In this document: positions 42,671 through 51,305 of the stretch, one piece after another
Layout of the letters: every line of letters begins with the position of its first letter
How positions within the stretch are numbered: the stretch's first letter is position 1
Origin: Mixta intestinalis
Lineage (GTDB): Bacteria; Pseudomonadota; Gammaproteobacteria; Enterobacterales; Enterobacteriaceae
Length of the DNA: 64,000 nt
Assembly (NCBI RefSeq): GCF_009914055.1
Contig: NZ_CP028271.1
Span: 1,550,001 to 1,614,000, forward strand
Direction of reading: 5' to 3'
Program-made: the position numbers and the translations under genes
Notes under the pieces: generated by a model
The model's database searches: none
The model's input: the letters and a program-made list of their open reading frames with translations, nothing else
What the model was told of the DNA's origin: nothing

Positions 42671-43948
42671 ATGGCCTATTTTATCGATCGGCGACTCAAC
42701 GGCAAAAACAAGAGCGCGGTAAACCGTCAGCGCTTTTTACGCCGCTATAAGTCGCAAATCAAACAGTCGATCTCCGAGGCCATTAACAAACGTTCGGTGA
42801 CCGACGTTGAGAGTGGTGAATCCGTTTCGATTCCGGTAGATGACATTAACGAACCCATTTTTCATCAGGGACGCGGCGGCACCCGCCATCGCGTTCATCC
42901 TGGCAACGATCACTTCGTACAGAACGATCGTATTGAACGTCCTCAGGGCGGTGGCGGAGGCGGCGGCAGTGGTCAGGGCAACGCCAGCCAGGATGGCGAA
43001 GGACAGGATGAGTTTGTTTTCCAGATTTCAAAAGATGAATATCTCGATCTGCTGTTTGAAGATCTGGCGCTGCCGCATCTGCGTAAAACGCAGCAGCGAC
43101 AGATGAACGAGTTTAAAACGCATCGTGCGGGCTTCACTTCCAATGGCGTGCCAGCCAACATCAGCGTGGTACGCTCGTTGCAAAACTCCCTGGCGCGGCG
43201 TACCGCGATGACGGCAGGTAAACGGCGCATGCTGCACGAACTGGAAGAGGCGCTGCTGCTGACAGAAAAAGCGGAGCCGGCACAGCTTCTGGAGGAAGAG
43301 CGGCTCAGAAAAGAGATTGCCGAGCTGCGGGCGCGCATTGAGCGCGTGCCGTTTATTGACACCTTCGATCTACGCTATAAAAACTTCGAGAAACGCCCGG
43401 AACCGTCCAGCCAGGCGGTAATGTTTTGTCTGATGGACGTTTCCGGCTCGATGGATCAGCCCACAAAGGATATGGCGAAACGCTTTTATATTCTGCTCTA
43501 TCTGTTCCTGAGCCGAACCTATAAAAACGTCGAGGTGGTTTATATCCGCCATCATACGCAGGCAAAAGAGGTGGACGAACAGGAGTTTTTCTACTCGCAG
43601 GAAACGGGCGGCACCATTGTTTCCAGCGCGCTTAAGCTAATGGATGAGGTAGTAAAAGCGCGCTACGATCCCACGCAGTGGAATATCTACGCTGCACAGG
43701 CTTCAGATGGCGACAACTGGGCCGATGATTCGCCGCTGTGCCATGAAATTCTGGCAAAAAACATCCTGCCAGTGGTGCGTTACTATAGCTATATCGAGAT
43801 TACCCGGCGCGCGCATCAAACGCTATGGCGCGAATATGAGCATTTACAGGCAACGTTTGATAACTTCGCTATTCAGCACATTCGCGAACCGGAAGATATC
43901 TATCCGGTATTCCGCGAACTGTTTCACCGACAGGCGGCGGAGAGTTGA
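42671..43948 (+). CDS. yeaH: YeaH, DUF444 von Willebrand A-like protein
   Basis: The 425-residue protein has an N-terminal DUF444 region (MAYFIDRRLNGKNKSAVNRQ), a Gly-rich low-complexity linker (PQGGGGGGGSGQG, about 94-106), and a C-terminal von Willebrand A-type domain with the metal-site DVSGSMDQ. DUF444 proteins co-occur with PrkA kinases and SpoVR in many bacteria, suggesting one complex or pathway; the biochemical role is unknown. The ATG at 42671 has GGGGGAG upstream. Confidence 0.95.
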   Translation: MAYFIDRRLNGKNKSAVNRQRFLRRYKSQIKQSISEAINKRSVTDVESGESVSIPVDDINEPIFHQGRGGTRHRVHPGNDHFVQNDRIERPQGGGGGGGSGQGNASQDGEGQDEFVFQISKDEYLDLLFEDLALPHLRKTQQRQMNEFKTHRAGFTSNGVPANISVVRSLQNSLARRTAMTAGKRRMLHELEEALLLTEKAEPAQLLEEERLRKEIAELRARIERVPFIDTFDLRYKNFEKRPEPSSQAVMFCLMDVSGSMDQPTKDMAKRFYILLYLFLSRTYKNVEVVYIRHHTQAKEVDEQEFFYSQETGGTIVSSALKLMDEVVKARYDPTQWNIYAAQASDGDNWADDSPLCHEILAKNILPVVRYYSYIEITRRAHQTLWREYEHLQATFDNFAIQHIREPEDIYPVFRELFHRQAAES

Positions 43949-44024
43949 GACAACGTCGGTGATGTTGGTTTCAGAGCGCGCCCTAAACCAGTCGGCTTCA
44001 ATGCCGCACCCTTAAGCAGATAAC

Positions 44025-44055
44025 AAAAAGCCGGTCGTTATTGACCGGCTTTTTA
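44025..44055. terminator. Bidirectional terminator between yeaH and antirepressor gene
   Basis: AAAAAGCCGGTC-gttatt-GACCGGCTTTTT is a near-perfect bidirectional intrinsic terminator. It insulates yeaGH from the convergent antirepressor gene. Confidence 0.92.
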
Positions 44056-44087
44056 CTGCGCCACACTTCAGATAATGAGACCTGTTT

Positions 44088-44798
44088 TCAGGCCGCAGCG
44101 CCTTTTGGCTGCGAGGCAATATGTCCGGCCCACAGGCTGGCCACCCACTTAACCCCTTTCGCCGTAAAGCGCGCCTGAGAAAACGCGTGCTGATTTTCGC
44201 CCACGCCAGAGCGTAGGGTAAAACGCCCGGCGCTAAGGTGCTGCTGATGAGGCGTCAGCGTTCCGTTCAGACGGTACATAATATTGCGCTCCAGCAGAAA
44301 CTGACGAAAATCTGGTTCTTTAACTTTCAGCATCTTGCACAGCTGGCGAAAACCGAGCGACTCCTCTTCCACCGTGACATAACGGTCGAAGAACTCCGCC
44401 TTGGGTGCAAAAAGCGCCAGCTGCTGCTCTGCCTTCTGGCGCTGCTCAAACTGTTCAGCCCAGGCACGTGCCGCTTCAGCCGGATTGGTGAAATCGGGCA
44501 GATGCGCCACTTTTTCACGCTCCTGCCAGCGATCCAGCGCTTCAGCGGTAAACGCCGGTGATAAACGTGCTACGGCCAGCACCGAGTCACGCTTATTAAG
44601 GCGATACTCCTGGCGCACCGTTCCTTCAGCTTCATAGTCCCAGGCGGTAAGCGGCTGCGACAGCCGCTGCGCGGTTTCCAGGCTCTTTATCAGACGTTTC
44701 ACCTCGCCATGCGTATTACCGGTCATCTCTGCGATTTCGCGGCTACTCATCGTGACGGATTGATGAAGAGCATTCAGGCTCTCAGTTGAAATCATCAT
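44088..44798 (-). CDS. Orphan phage-type antirepressor (Rha-like N terminus, KilAC domain)
   Basis: The 236-residue protein has an N-terminal winged-helix-like segment (MSSREIAEMTGNTHGEVKRLIK, about 17-38, shown by its start) and an EYRLNKRDSVLAVARL stretch as in phage Rha regulators, then a coiled linker rich in Glu/Gln and a C-terminal KilAC-type domain (KAEFFDRYVTVEE ... FRQLCKMLKVKEPDFRQFL ... ARFTAKGVKWV, about 130-225). KilAC proteins of phages act as antirepressors or late regulators. No integrase, repressor or structural phage gene is nearby. ATG at 44798 or 44795 is possible; both follow GGTGAAG. A perfect LexA box overlaps its promoter, so SOS induction is predicted. The target is unknown. 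Confidence 0.82.
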   Translation of the reverse strand: MMISTESLNALHQSVTMSSREIAEMTGNTHGEVKRLIKSLETAQRLSQPLTAWDYEAEGTVRQEYRLNKRDSVLAVARLSPAFTAEALDRWQEREKVAHLPDFTNPAEAARAWAEQFEQRQKAEQQLALFAPKAEFFDRYVTVEEESLGFRQLCKMLKVKEPDFRQFLLERNIMYRLNGTLTPHQQHLSAGRFTLRSGVGENQHAFSQARFTAKGVKWVASLWAGHIASQPKGAAA

Positions 44799-44849
44799 AG
44801 CTTCACCATTGTCTTGCAAACAGCAACAGCCCCATGCGGGAGTACAAAT

Positions 44850-44880
44850 AGTATACTGATTACTGGCTGGATATCCAGTA
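44850..44880 (-). promoter_or_regulatory. LexA (SOS) box over antirepressor promoter
   Basis: TACTG-gctggatatc-CAGTA at 44861-44880 carries both perfect consensus half sites of the 20-bp LexA operator with the correct 10-base spacer. On the minus strand TATACT (44855-44850) is a good -10 and a -35 (CTGGAT or TGGATA, spacing 17 or 16) falls inside the operator, so LexA would block RNA polymerase. Predicted start near 44843, about 45 bases before the ATG. The box is not upstream of nhaP2 in a way that would obviously control it (more than 160 bases). Confidence 0.82.
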
Positions 44881-45044
44881 TTTTTTTTAATCAATTTAGT
44901 TTTGCGAGGCAACGCGAAAAAAATAAAACCTTTCCCTAATCAGCTGGGACAAGCTATTGATAAAGCATTATCTTTTTAAAACGGTTATAGTAATGCGACG
45001 TCCAGCCTTGTCTTAACCAGCCTGCTTTGTGAGGAGAATCCGCT

Positions 45045-46772
45045 TTGAACGCCAGCACGATTTACAGTCTTTTCATTATCGGTTCCGTACTGGTGGCATC
45101 AAGCATTCTGCTTAGCTCGTTCTCATCACGCCTTGGCATCCCTATTCTGGTGATCTTCCTTGCGCTCGGCATGTTGACCGGCGTGGACGGCATCGGCGGC
45201 ATCGCCTTTGATAACTATCCGCTCGCCTATCTGGTTTCTAACCTTGCGCTGGCGGTGATTTTGCTGGATGGCGGCATGCGTACCCGTGCCAGCTCGCTAC
45301 GCGTCGCGCTTGGTCCGGCGCTATCGCTGGCAACGGTCGGGGTGTTGATTACCGCCGGATTAACCGGGCTGGCTGCCGCCTGGCTGTTTCGTCTCGATCT
45401 GATGCAGGGCTTTCTGATCGGGGCCATTATCGGCTCAACCGATGCCGCCGCCGTTTTCTCTCTGCTGGGTGATAAAGGGCTTAACGAACGCGTCAGTTCC
45501 ACGCTGGAGATTGAGTCCGGCAGCAACGACCCGATGGCGGTTTTCCTGACCATCACCCTGATCGAAATGATCCAACGGGGCGAAACCGGCCTGAGCTGGA
45601 TGTTTGTAGTGCATCTTATCCAGCAGTTCGGTCTTGGTATCGTGCTGGGGCTGGGCGGGGGCTGGGCGATCCAGCAGCTTATCAATCGTATTTCCCTGGC
45701 AAACGGCCTCTATCCCTTGCTGGCCGTCAGCGGCGGTATTCTGGTGTTCGCACTGACCACCGTGCTGGAAGGCAGCGGCATTCTGGCAGTCTATCTCTGC
45801 GGCTTCCTGCTAGGTAATCGCCCGATTCGCAACCGACACGGCATCCTGCAAACCTTTGACGGTATGGCCTGGCTGAGCCAGATCGGTATGTTCCTGGTGC
45901 TGGGCCTGCTGGTAACGCCGTCCGATCTCTGGCATATCGCCGTTCCGGCAATGTTGCTGTCACTCTGGTTGATTCTGTTTGCCCGTCCGATTTCGGTACT
46001 GGTCGGGCTGTTGCCGTTCCGCAGCTTTACCCTGCGCGAGCGCGTTTTTATCAGCTGGGTCGGGCTGCGCGGCGCGGTGCCGATTATACTGGCAGTGTTT
46101 CCGATGATGGCGGGGCTGGAGAACGCCTCACTGTTCTTTAATATCGCCTTTTTCGTGGTGCTGGTATCACTGATGCTACAGGGCACCTCGTTAGGCTTTG
46201 CGGCGCGGAAGGCAAAAGTGATCGTCCCCCCTACCGCCTCGCCGATCAGCCGCGCCGGGCTTGATATTCATCCTGAAAACCCCTGGGAGCAGTTTGTTTA
46301 TCAGCTGAGCGCCGATAAATGGTGCGTTGGCGCGGCGCTGCGCGATCTGCATATGCCACGCGAAACGCGGATCGCGGCGCTGTTTCGCAATAACGTATTG
46401 ATGCACCCTACCGGTAACACCCGCCTGCGCGAGGGCGATGTACTGTGCGTGATCGGGCGCGAACGCGATCTGCCCGCGCTCGGCAAATTGTTTAGCCAGT
46501 CGCCGCCGGTAGCGCTCGATCAGCGTTTCTTTGGCGACTTTATCCTGGAAGCCGATGCACGGCTACGCGATGTGGCACAGATCTACGGACTCGATCTGGA
46601 TGAAGAGACGAACGATCAGCAGTCGCTGGGCCAGCTCATTCTGGGCATGCTGGGCGGTGCGCCGGTCGTCGGCGATCAGGTGGAATGGAACCACCTTATC
46701 TGGACGGTGGCGGAGAAAGAAGATAATCAGGTGATTAAAATCGGCGTGCGCGTACCTGAAGAGAAAGAATAA
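45045..46772 (+). CDS. nhaP2: K+/H+ antiporter NhaP2 (CvrA)
   Basis: NhaP2 exchanges cytoplasmic K+ (and Na+ in some species) for protons. The 575-residue protein has about 12 membrane segments of the CPA1 family, including GSTDAAAVFSLL and the ESGSNDPMAVFLT segment with the ND ion-binding motif, followed by a cytoplasmic RCK_C domain (about 400-485, AALRDLHMPRETRI, EGDVLCVIGRERDL) and a C-terminal CorC/HlyC-type domain. The start is TTG after GAGGAG, supported by alignment with E. coli. Confidence 0.95.
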   Translation: MNASTIYSLFIIGSVLVASSILLSSFSSRLGIPILVIFLALGMLTGVDGIGGIAFDNYPLAYLVSNLALAVILLDGGMRTRASSLRVALGPALSLATVGVLITAGLTGLAAAWLFRLDLMQGFLIGAIIGSTDAAAVFSLLGDKGLNERVSSTLEIESGSNDPMAVFLTITLIEMIQRGETGLSWMFVVHLIQQFGLGIVLGLGGGWAIQQLINRISLANGLYPLLAVSGGILVFALTTVLEGSGILAVYLCGFLLGNRPIRNRHGILQTFDGMAWLSQIGMFLVLGLLVTPSDLWHIAVPAMLLSLWLILFARPISVLVGLLPFRSFTLRERVFISWVGLRGAVPIILAVFPMMAGLENASLFFNIAFFVVLVSLMLQGTSLGFAARKAKVIVPPTASPISRAGLDIHPENPWEQFVYQLSADKWCVGAALRDLHMPRETRIAALFRNNVLMHPTGNTRLREGDVLCVIGRERDLPALGKLFSQSPPVALDQRFFGDFILEADARLRDVAQIYGLDLDEETNDQQSLGQLILGMLGGAPVVGDQVEWNHLIWTVAEKEDNQVIKIGVRVPEEKE

Positions 46773-46853
46773 TCCGGTTCCAGGTTTTGCGGCTCGATTT
46801 TCCTGCCGGAGCGACTACGCTTAAAGCTCACGTCTTTCCTGGAGGGAATAACT

Positions 46854-47087
46854 ATGGGTCATGTAGTCAAAATTGGTCGCTACGAGATTATTGATGCGGA
46901 TCTGGATGCCGAAAAGATAGATACCGTCAGCATCCCCTGTCAAACTAATCCCGGACTCAGCTACCAGCTTGACGGCTGGGATCAGGAAACCAGCGTTCCT
47001 GCCTGGATCGACGGTGAGCCGGTTGATTTGCAAATCTGCCACTATGATAAGCAACAGGATCGCTGGGTATTGAAAAAACCTGCCTGA
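46854..47087 (+). CDS. Small conserved-looking protein of unknown function
   Basis: A 77-residue acidic protein, beginning MGHVVKIGRYEIIDADLDAE, with an excellent GGAGGG ribosome-binding site 7 bases before the ATG and a terminator after the stop. I do not recognise the family. The two Cys residues (IPCQ and QICHY), absence of a signal peptide or membrane segment, and Trp/Tyr-rich middle suggest a small cytoplasmic folded domain. It lies between nhaP2 and an MFS gene, where E. coli K-12 has neither. Confidence 0.75.
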   Translation: MGHVVKIGRYEIIDADLDAEKIDTVSIPCQTNPGLSYQLDGWDQETSVPAWIDGEPVDLQICHYDKQQDRWVLKKPA

Positions 47088-47103
47088 TACGCCGATCGCC
47101 GTC

Positions 47104-47133
47104 CGGGGCAGTACCTCGCTGCTCCCCTTTTTA
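47104..47133 (+). terminator. Terminator after small unknown gene
   Basis: GGGGCAG ... CTGCTCCCC forms a stem with one bulged base, followed by TTTTT. It lies 17 bases after the stop codon and isolates the MFS gene. Confidence 0.7.
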
Positions 47134-47206
47134 TCATTCTTCTTTCTTTTTGTTTAACATCTCTTTACCCTGTGCAGCTTAAAAAATTCAGGGCAACCCT
47201 TTTTCT

Positions 47207-48403
47207 ATGCAAAAATTTACCTTTCTGTTGCTTAGCCTGGTGCTACTGGCTCCGCTGGGCATCGATCTCTATTTGCCCACGCTACCGGATATTGCTCTGG
47301 GGCTATCAACGCCGGTCTCCACGGTACAGACAACTATCCCAATTTTCCTGTTAGTAATGGGGCTGGGGCAGATTATCGCCGGACCGCTGGTAGATAACTT
47401 TGGCCGAAAACCAATAGCGATGATCGGCCTGCTGCTTTACATCTGCGGCAGCGCCCTGGCCGCCTGCGCGCTGAACTGGCCGATGTTTTTACTGGCACGC
47501 GTGGTACAGGGCTGCGCCGTCTGCTGTACGGCGGTAGTGGCTTTCAGCGGCGTGCGCGATCGCCTGACCGGTGACGACGCGGCTCGTGCCTACGGCTTTC
47601 TTAACGGCGCACTGAATATTGTGCCAGCGCTGGCACCGATGCTGGGCGGCTTTCTTGCCGAGGCCTTCGGCTGGCGTGCACCCTTCTGGTTCCTGGCCTG
47701 CTACGCGCTGTTTATCAGCGTGCTGATTGGCCTGTTGCTGCCGGAAACGCGTCCGGCGGATACGCGCAAGGTTAAAGGGTTGCCGCTGCGTCAGTATGGC
47801 GCAATCCTGCGTGAGCCACGCTTTTTGGCCTTCGCCTTTGCCAATGCCGGCGCGTTAGGAATGGTACTCACCTACGTTTCGCTGGCGCCGCACGTGTTGA
47901 TGACCGAAGGCCAGTTGAGCGCCTTACAGTTTTCCATCGCCTTTGGCGCTAATGGTTTCTGGATCATGCTGGTCAGCGTGCTGGTTAATAAAATGATTCG
48001 CAAGGTAGGACGTCCCGTTTGTCTGGCGCTGGGCACGCTGGCGATGCTGTTGGGCAGCGTATTGTTGTTTGCTGGCGAACAGATGCTACCTGCGTCACTG
48101 CAAACCCACTGGGCGCTTTATATGTTGCCGGTAGCGGTATCCGTTGCCGGGCTGGCCTTTACCGTTGGCCCCGCCACCAGCTACGCGCTGGAGCCTTATC
48201 ACCAGCAGGCTGGCGTGGCGTCGGCGCTGGCAGGTTTTATTCAGATGGCGGGCGGCTCGTCTGCCGGGCTGTTGATGATGGCGCTGCCGCTGAAAGAAAA
48301 AGATGCGCTGGCGCTGATGATGCTGGCAGGTGCAGCGCTCACGTTTCTGGCGTGGCGCTACAGTAAAAAGATGCGCGGTTCGCTTACCGCGCTCTCGTTT
48401 TAA
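47207..48403 (+). CDS. MFS drug-efflux-type transporter (Bcr/CflA-like, DHA1)
   Basis: The 398-residue protein has 12 hydrophobic segments and MFS motif A in the loop between segments 2 and 3 (GPLVDNFGRKP, about 65-75), with motif-C-like GALNIVPALAPMLGGFLAE in segment 5, which marks antiporters. It resembles the Bcr/CflA subfamily (PLGIDLYLPTLPDIA in segment 1). The substrate cannot be inferred. It ends overlapping the convergent dadX stop by 4 bases. Confidence 0.88.
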   Translation: MQKFTFLLLSLVLLAPLGIDLYLPTLPDIALGLSTPVSTVQTTIPIFLLVMGLGQIIAGPLVDNFGRKPIAMIGLLLYICGSALAACALNWPMFLLARVVQGCAVCCTAVVAFSGVRDRLTGDDAARAYGFLNGALNIVPALAPMLGGFLAEAFGWRAPFWFLACYALFISVLIGLLLPETRPADTRKVKGLPLRQYGAILREPRFLAFAFANAGALGMVLTYVSLAPHVLMTEGQLSALQFSIAFGANGFWIMLVSVLVNKMIRKVGRPVCLALGTLAMLLGSVLLFAGEQMLPASLQTHWALYMLPVAVSVAGLAFTVGPATSYALEPYHQQAGVASALAGFIQMAGGSSAGLLMMALPLKEKDALALMMLAGAALTFLAWRYSKKMRGSLTALSF

Positions 48404-49470
48404 CGGACTTCAACCGGTACCCGCGGTGTCAGCGCACACATCAGCTCATAGCCAACGGTACCGGCACTGCTGGCCACCTCGTCAATTTTGATCTGCTCAC
48501 CCCACAGCTCGGCCTTCGAACCAATGCCGGCCTGCGGGCAAGGCGTTAAATCTACGGCCAGCATATCCATAGAAACGGTTCCCAGCGTTCGGGTGCGCAC
48601 GCCATCCACCATAACCGGCGTGCCGGTAGGCGCGTGACGCGGATAGCCATCGGCATAGCCGCAGGCGACAATACCGATACGCTGTTCTTCAGACGCATGA
48701 TAGCGATAACCATACCCAATCCCTGCACCCGCCTTCACCGTTTGCACGGCGATAACGTCGCTGGTAAGCGTCATGGCTGGTTTCAGACCGGTACTGGCGA
48801 TATCCTGCCACTGACCGCTGGGCGAGGCCCCATACAGCACGATGCCCGGCCTTACCCAATCGAAGTGCGCCTCAGGATGCCAGAGCGTTGCCGCCGAATT
48901 CGACAGCGAACGCGGGCAGTCCAGCCCTTCTGCCGCCCGCTCCACCTGCTTCATCGGCTCGACTATGCCTTCTGCGCTTTCCGCTTCGGCAAAATGGGTC
49001 ATCAACGTCATTTCACCCACGTTTTCCAGCGCGCGTAGCTTCTGCCAGACGTTATGGACCTGCTCCGGCAAAAAGCCCAGCCGATTCATGCCGGTATTAA
49101 CTTTGACATAAATATCCAGTGGCGCGCTCAGCCGCGCCTGCGCCAGCGCTTTGATTTGCCAGTTGCTGTGCAGGCTGGTAGTCAACCGATAGCGATCCAG
49201 CAGCGCCAGCTCATCGCTGTGGAAAAAACCTTCCAGCAGCAGTATCGGTTTTTTCCAGCCGCGCTCGCGCAGCAGAATTGCCTCTTCAAGGTTGAGTAAA
49301 GCAAAGCCATCGGTATCACTCAAATGCTGCCAGATACGATCGATGCCGTGACCGTAGCCATTCGCTTTTACAACAGACCAGATACGGGAATCCGGCGCGG
49401 CCTGACGCACAATTGCCAGGTTTTGCCGCAACGCAGCGCTATGAATGGTTGCGACAATCGGACGTGACAT
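48400..49470 (-). CDS. dadX: Catabolic alanine racemase DadX
   Basis: DadX racemises L- to D-alanine, which DadA then oxidises. The 356-residue PLP enzyme has the PLP-lysine in SVVKANGYGHG (Lys about 34) and the catalytic Tyr in GTVSMDML-region barrel-plus-domain structure of alanine racemases. Its place 19 bases downstream of dadA shows it is DadX and not the biosynthetic Alr. The ATG at 49470 has AGGAGAG upstream; a longer frame would overlap dadA. Confidence 0.95.
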   Translation of the reverse strand: MSRPIVATIHSAALRQNLAIVRQAAPDSRIWSVVKANGYGHGIDRIWQHLSDTDGFALLNLEEAILLRERGWKKPILLLEGFFHSDELALLDRYRLTTSLHSNWQIKALAQARLSAPLDIYVKVNTGMNRLGFLPEQVHNVWQKLRALENVGEMTLMTHFAEAESAEGIVEPMKQVERAAEGLDCPRSLSNSAATLWHPEAHFDWVRPGIVLYGASPSGQWQDIASTGLKPAMTLTSDVIAVQTVKAGAGIGYGYRYHASEEQRIGIVACGYADGYPRHAPTGTPVMVDGVRTRTLGTVSMDMLAVDLTPCPQAGIGSKAELWGEQIKIDEVASSAGTVGYELMCALTPRVPVEVR

Positions 49471-49489
49471 AGCCTCTCCTTGTAACTCA

Positions 49490-50794
49490 TTAACGTGCAA
49501 CGTTAGCATTAGGTAGCTGCGGATGCGTTACCGGCGAGAAACCAGGCAGATAACGGTGTACCGACAGGTCATCTGCGGCAATTGCCGGTCTTTTGCCGGA
49601 AATGATATCAGAAAGCAGCTGGCCTGAACCGCATGCCATCGTCCAACCGAGCGTACCGTGACCAGTATTGAGATAAAGATTCTTCAGCGGCGTTGCGCCG
49701 ACGATGGGCGTGCCGTCCGGCGTCATCGGGCGCAGGCCGGTCCAGAAGCTTGCCTGCTCAACAAAACCGCCGTTGGGATAGAGGTCGCGTACCACCATTT
49801 CCAGCGTTTCGCGCCGTACCGGTGGCAGCTGCGTATTAAAGCCGACGATCTCAGCCATACCGCCGACGCGAATACGCCGATCGAAGCGCGTAATCGCAAT
49901 TTTGTAAGTTTCATCCAGCACGGTAGAAACCGGCGCACCCGCTTCATCGCGCAATGGAATAGTCAGCGAATAGCCTTTCAGCGGATAAACAGGAATAGAG
50001 ACGATATCTTTCAGCAACGCGGTAGACCAGGAACCAAAAGCCACCACATAGCTGTCCGCCGTCAGCACCTCGTTGCCACACTGCACGCCAACGATACGGT
50101 TTCCTTCACGCAGCAGGCGATCCACCGGCGTGTTAAAGCGGAAAGTCACCCCGGCCTGCACGGCCATCTCCGCCAGACGTTGCGTAAACAGCTGGCAGTC
50201 ACCGGTTTCATCATTCGGCAGCCGCAGCCCACCGGTCAGTTTATGCTGTGTCATTGCCAGCGCAGGCTCAACGCGGGCAAGCTGATGCGCTTCCAGTAGT
50301 TCATAAGGCACGCCCGCCTCTTCCAGCACGGCGATATCTTTACTGGCGCTCTCATATTGCTGAGCGGTGCGAAACAGCTGTAGCGTGCCGCCCTGACGCC
50401 CTTCATACCGGATACCGGTCTGCTCACGCAGTACCTTCATGCAGTCGCGGCTATATTCGGCAATACGCACCATGCGGCTTTTGTTTTCCTGATAGTGACG
50501 AATATCGCAGTTACGCAGCATCTGCCACATCCATTCCAGCTGAAAACGACTGCCGTCGAGTCGAATCGCCAGCGGCGCATGGCGCTGAAACATCCACTTC
50601 ATTGCTTTTAGCGGTACGCCCGGTGCTGCCCAGGGTGCCGCATAGCCCGGCGAGATCTGCCCGGCGTTTCCGGCACTGGTTTCCTGTGCAGCGCCTGACT
50701 GGCGATCGATCACCGTTACCTCATGTCCCGCCTGTGCCAGATACCAGGCGCTGGCTACGCCGACAACTCCACTTCCCAGAATGACAACACGCAT
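49490..50794 (-). CDS. dadA: D-amino acid dehydrogenase small subunit DadA
   Basis: DadA is an FAD-dependent inner-membrane-associated enzyme that oxidises D-alanine and passes electrons to the respiratory chain. The 434-residue protein starts MRVVILGSGVVGVASAWYLA, the FAD dinucleotide motif, and has the DAO C-terminal LNTGHGTLGWTMACGSG segment. A strong GGGGGAG precedes the ATG at 50794. It forms the dadAX operon, controlled by Lrp and CRP in E. coli; a CRP-like site lies upstream here. Confidence 0.96.
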   Translation of the reverse strand: MRVVILGSGVVGVASAWYLAQAGHEVTVIDRQSGAAQETSAGNAGQISPGYAAPWAAPGVPLKAMKWMFQRHAPLAIRLDGSRFQLEWMWQMLRNCDIRHYQENKSRMVRIAEYSRDCMKVLREQTGIRYEGRQGGTLQLFRTAQQYESASKDIAVLEEAGVPYELLEAHQLARVEPALAMTQHKLTGGLRLPNDETGDCQLFTQRLAEMAVQAGVTFRFNTPVDRLLREGNRIVGVQCGNEVLTADSYVVAFGSWSTALLKDIVSIPVYPLKGYSLTIPLRDEAGAPVSTVLDETYKIAITRFDRRIRVGGMAEIVGFNTQLPPVRRETLEMVVRDLYPNGGFVEQASFWTGLRPMTPDGTPIVGATPLKNLYLNTGHGTLGWTMACGSGQLLSDIISGKRPAIAADDLSVHRYLPGFSPVTHPQLPNANVAR

Positions 50795-51305
50795 AGCTCC
50801 CCCAGGAGAGATCATTAAAGAACAATATTCTGAATGTTAGCCTACACGGCGGATGATAATTTTGCCGCATCTTACAACACATAATGTTGACATATTTCAC
50901 ATCTTTTTTACCTTCACGGTAAGTAAAAACAAGCAATGGCGGTTATTTCGGTAGAAAATAGTGCTTTTGCACCATAACCAGCAGCAAGTGAGGCGATAAT
51001 GGATTAAATGAAGGTCGATCAGCAGAAATTATCATTCCCAGCAGAAAAGGAAGTGTGCAATATATTATTCTGCACAAGAGAAAAATAATCGTATTATTCA
51101 TTATTTAAAATCTCCATTTTTCCTGCCGCTTTATTTTGTATCGCCGTTTCCGGTTGCATTCAGGTTTCAGATGGAAAACAGTGAACTATCATTAACTCTG
51201 TGTTCGCCTAATTTTTTAGGCCGTGTTGTTCGGGATGAGCCTTAAACAACAGAAATCTGCACGGCAACGGCTTGCTCAGGCAGATTCATCAATGAGGGGT
51301 GCGCA
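50795..51305. other. dadA-spoVR divergent region
   Basis: The 511-base AT-rich region contains no credible gene. A CRP-like element lies at 50886-50901. The stretch from about 51060 to 51120 is very AT-rich. It presumably holds Lrp and other sites for dadAX and the stationary-phase promoter of spoVR, which I could not pinpoint. Confidence 0.55.
50886..50901 (-). promoter_or_regulatory. CRP-like site for dadAX
   Basis: On the minus strand TGTGA-AATATG-TCAAC has a perfect left half and a weaker right half (consensus TCACA). It is about 90 bases before dadA, whose E. coli counterpart is CRP-activated. Confidence 0.5.

Noticed and set aside
44799..44912. Longer antirepressor start at 44912
   Set aside because: It would place coding sequence over the LexA box and promoter, and the start has no ribosome-binding site.
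44088..46772. Prophage or genomic island around the antirepressor
   Set aside because: No integrase, attachment repeats, repressor or structural genes; flanking genes are normal core genes with similar composition.
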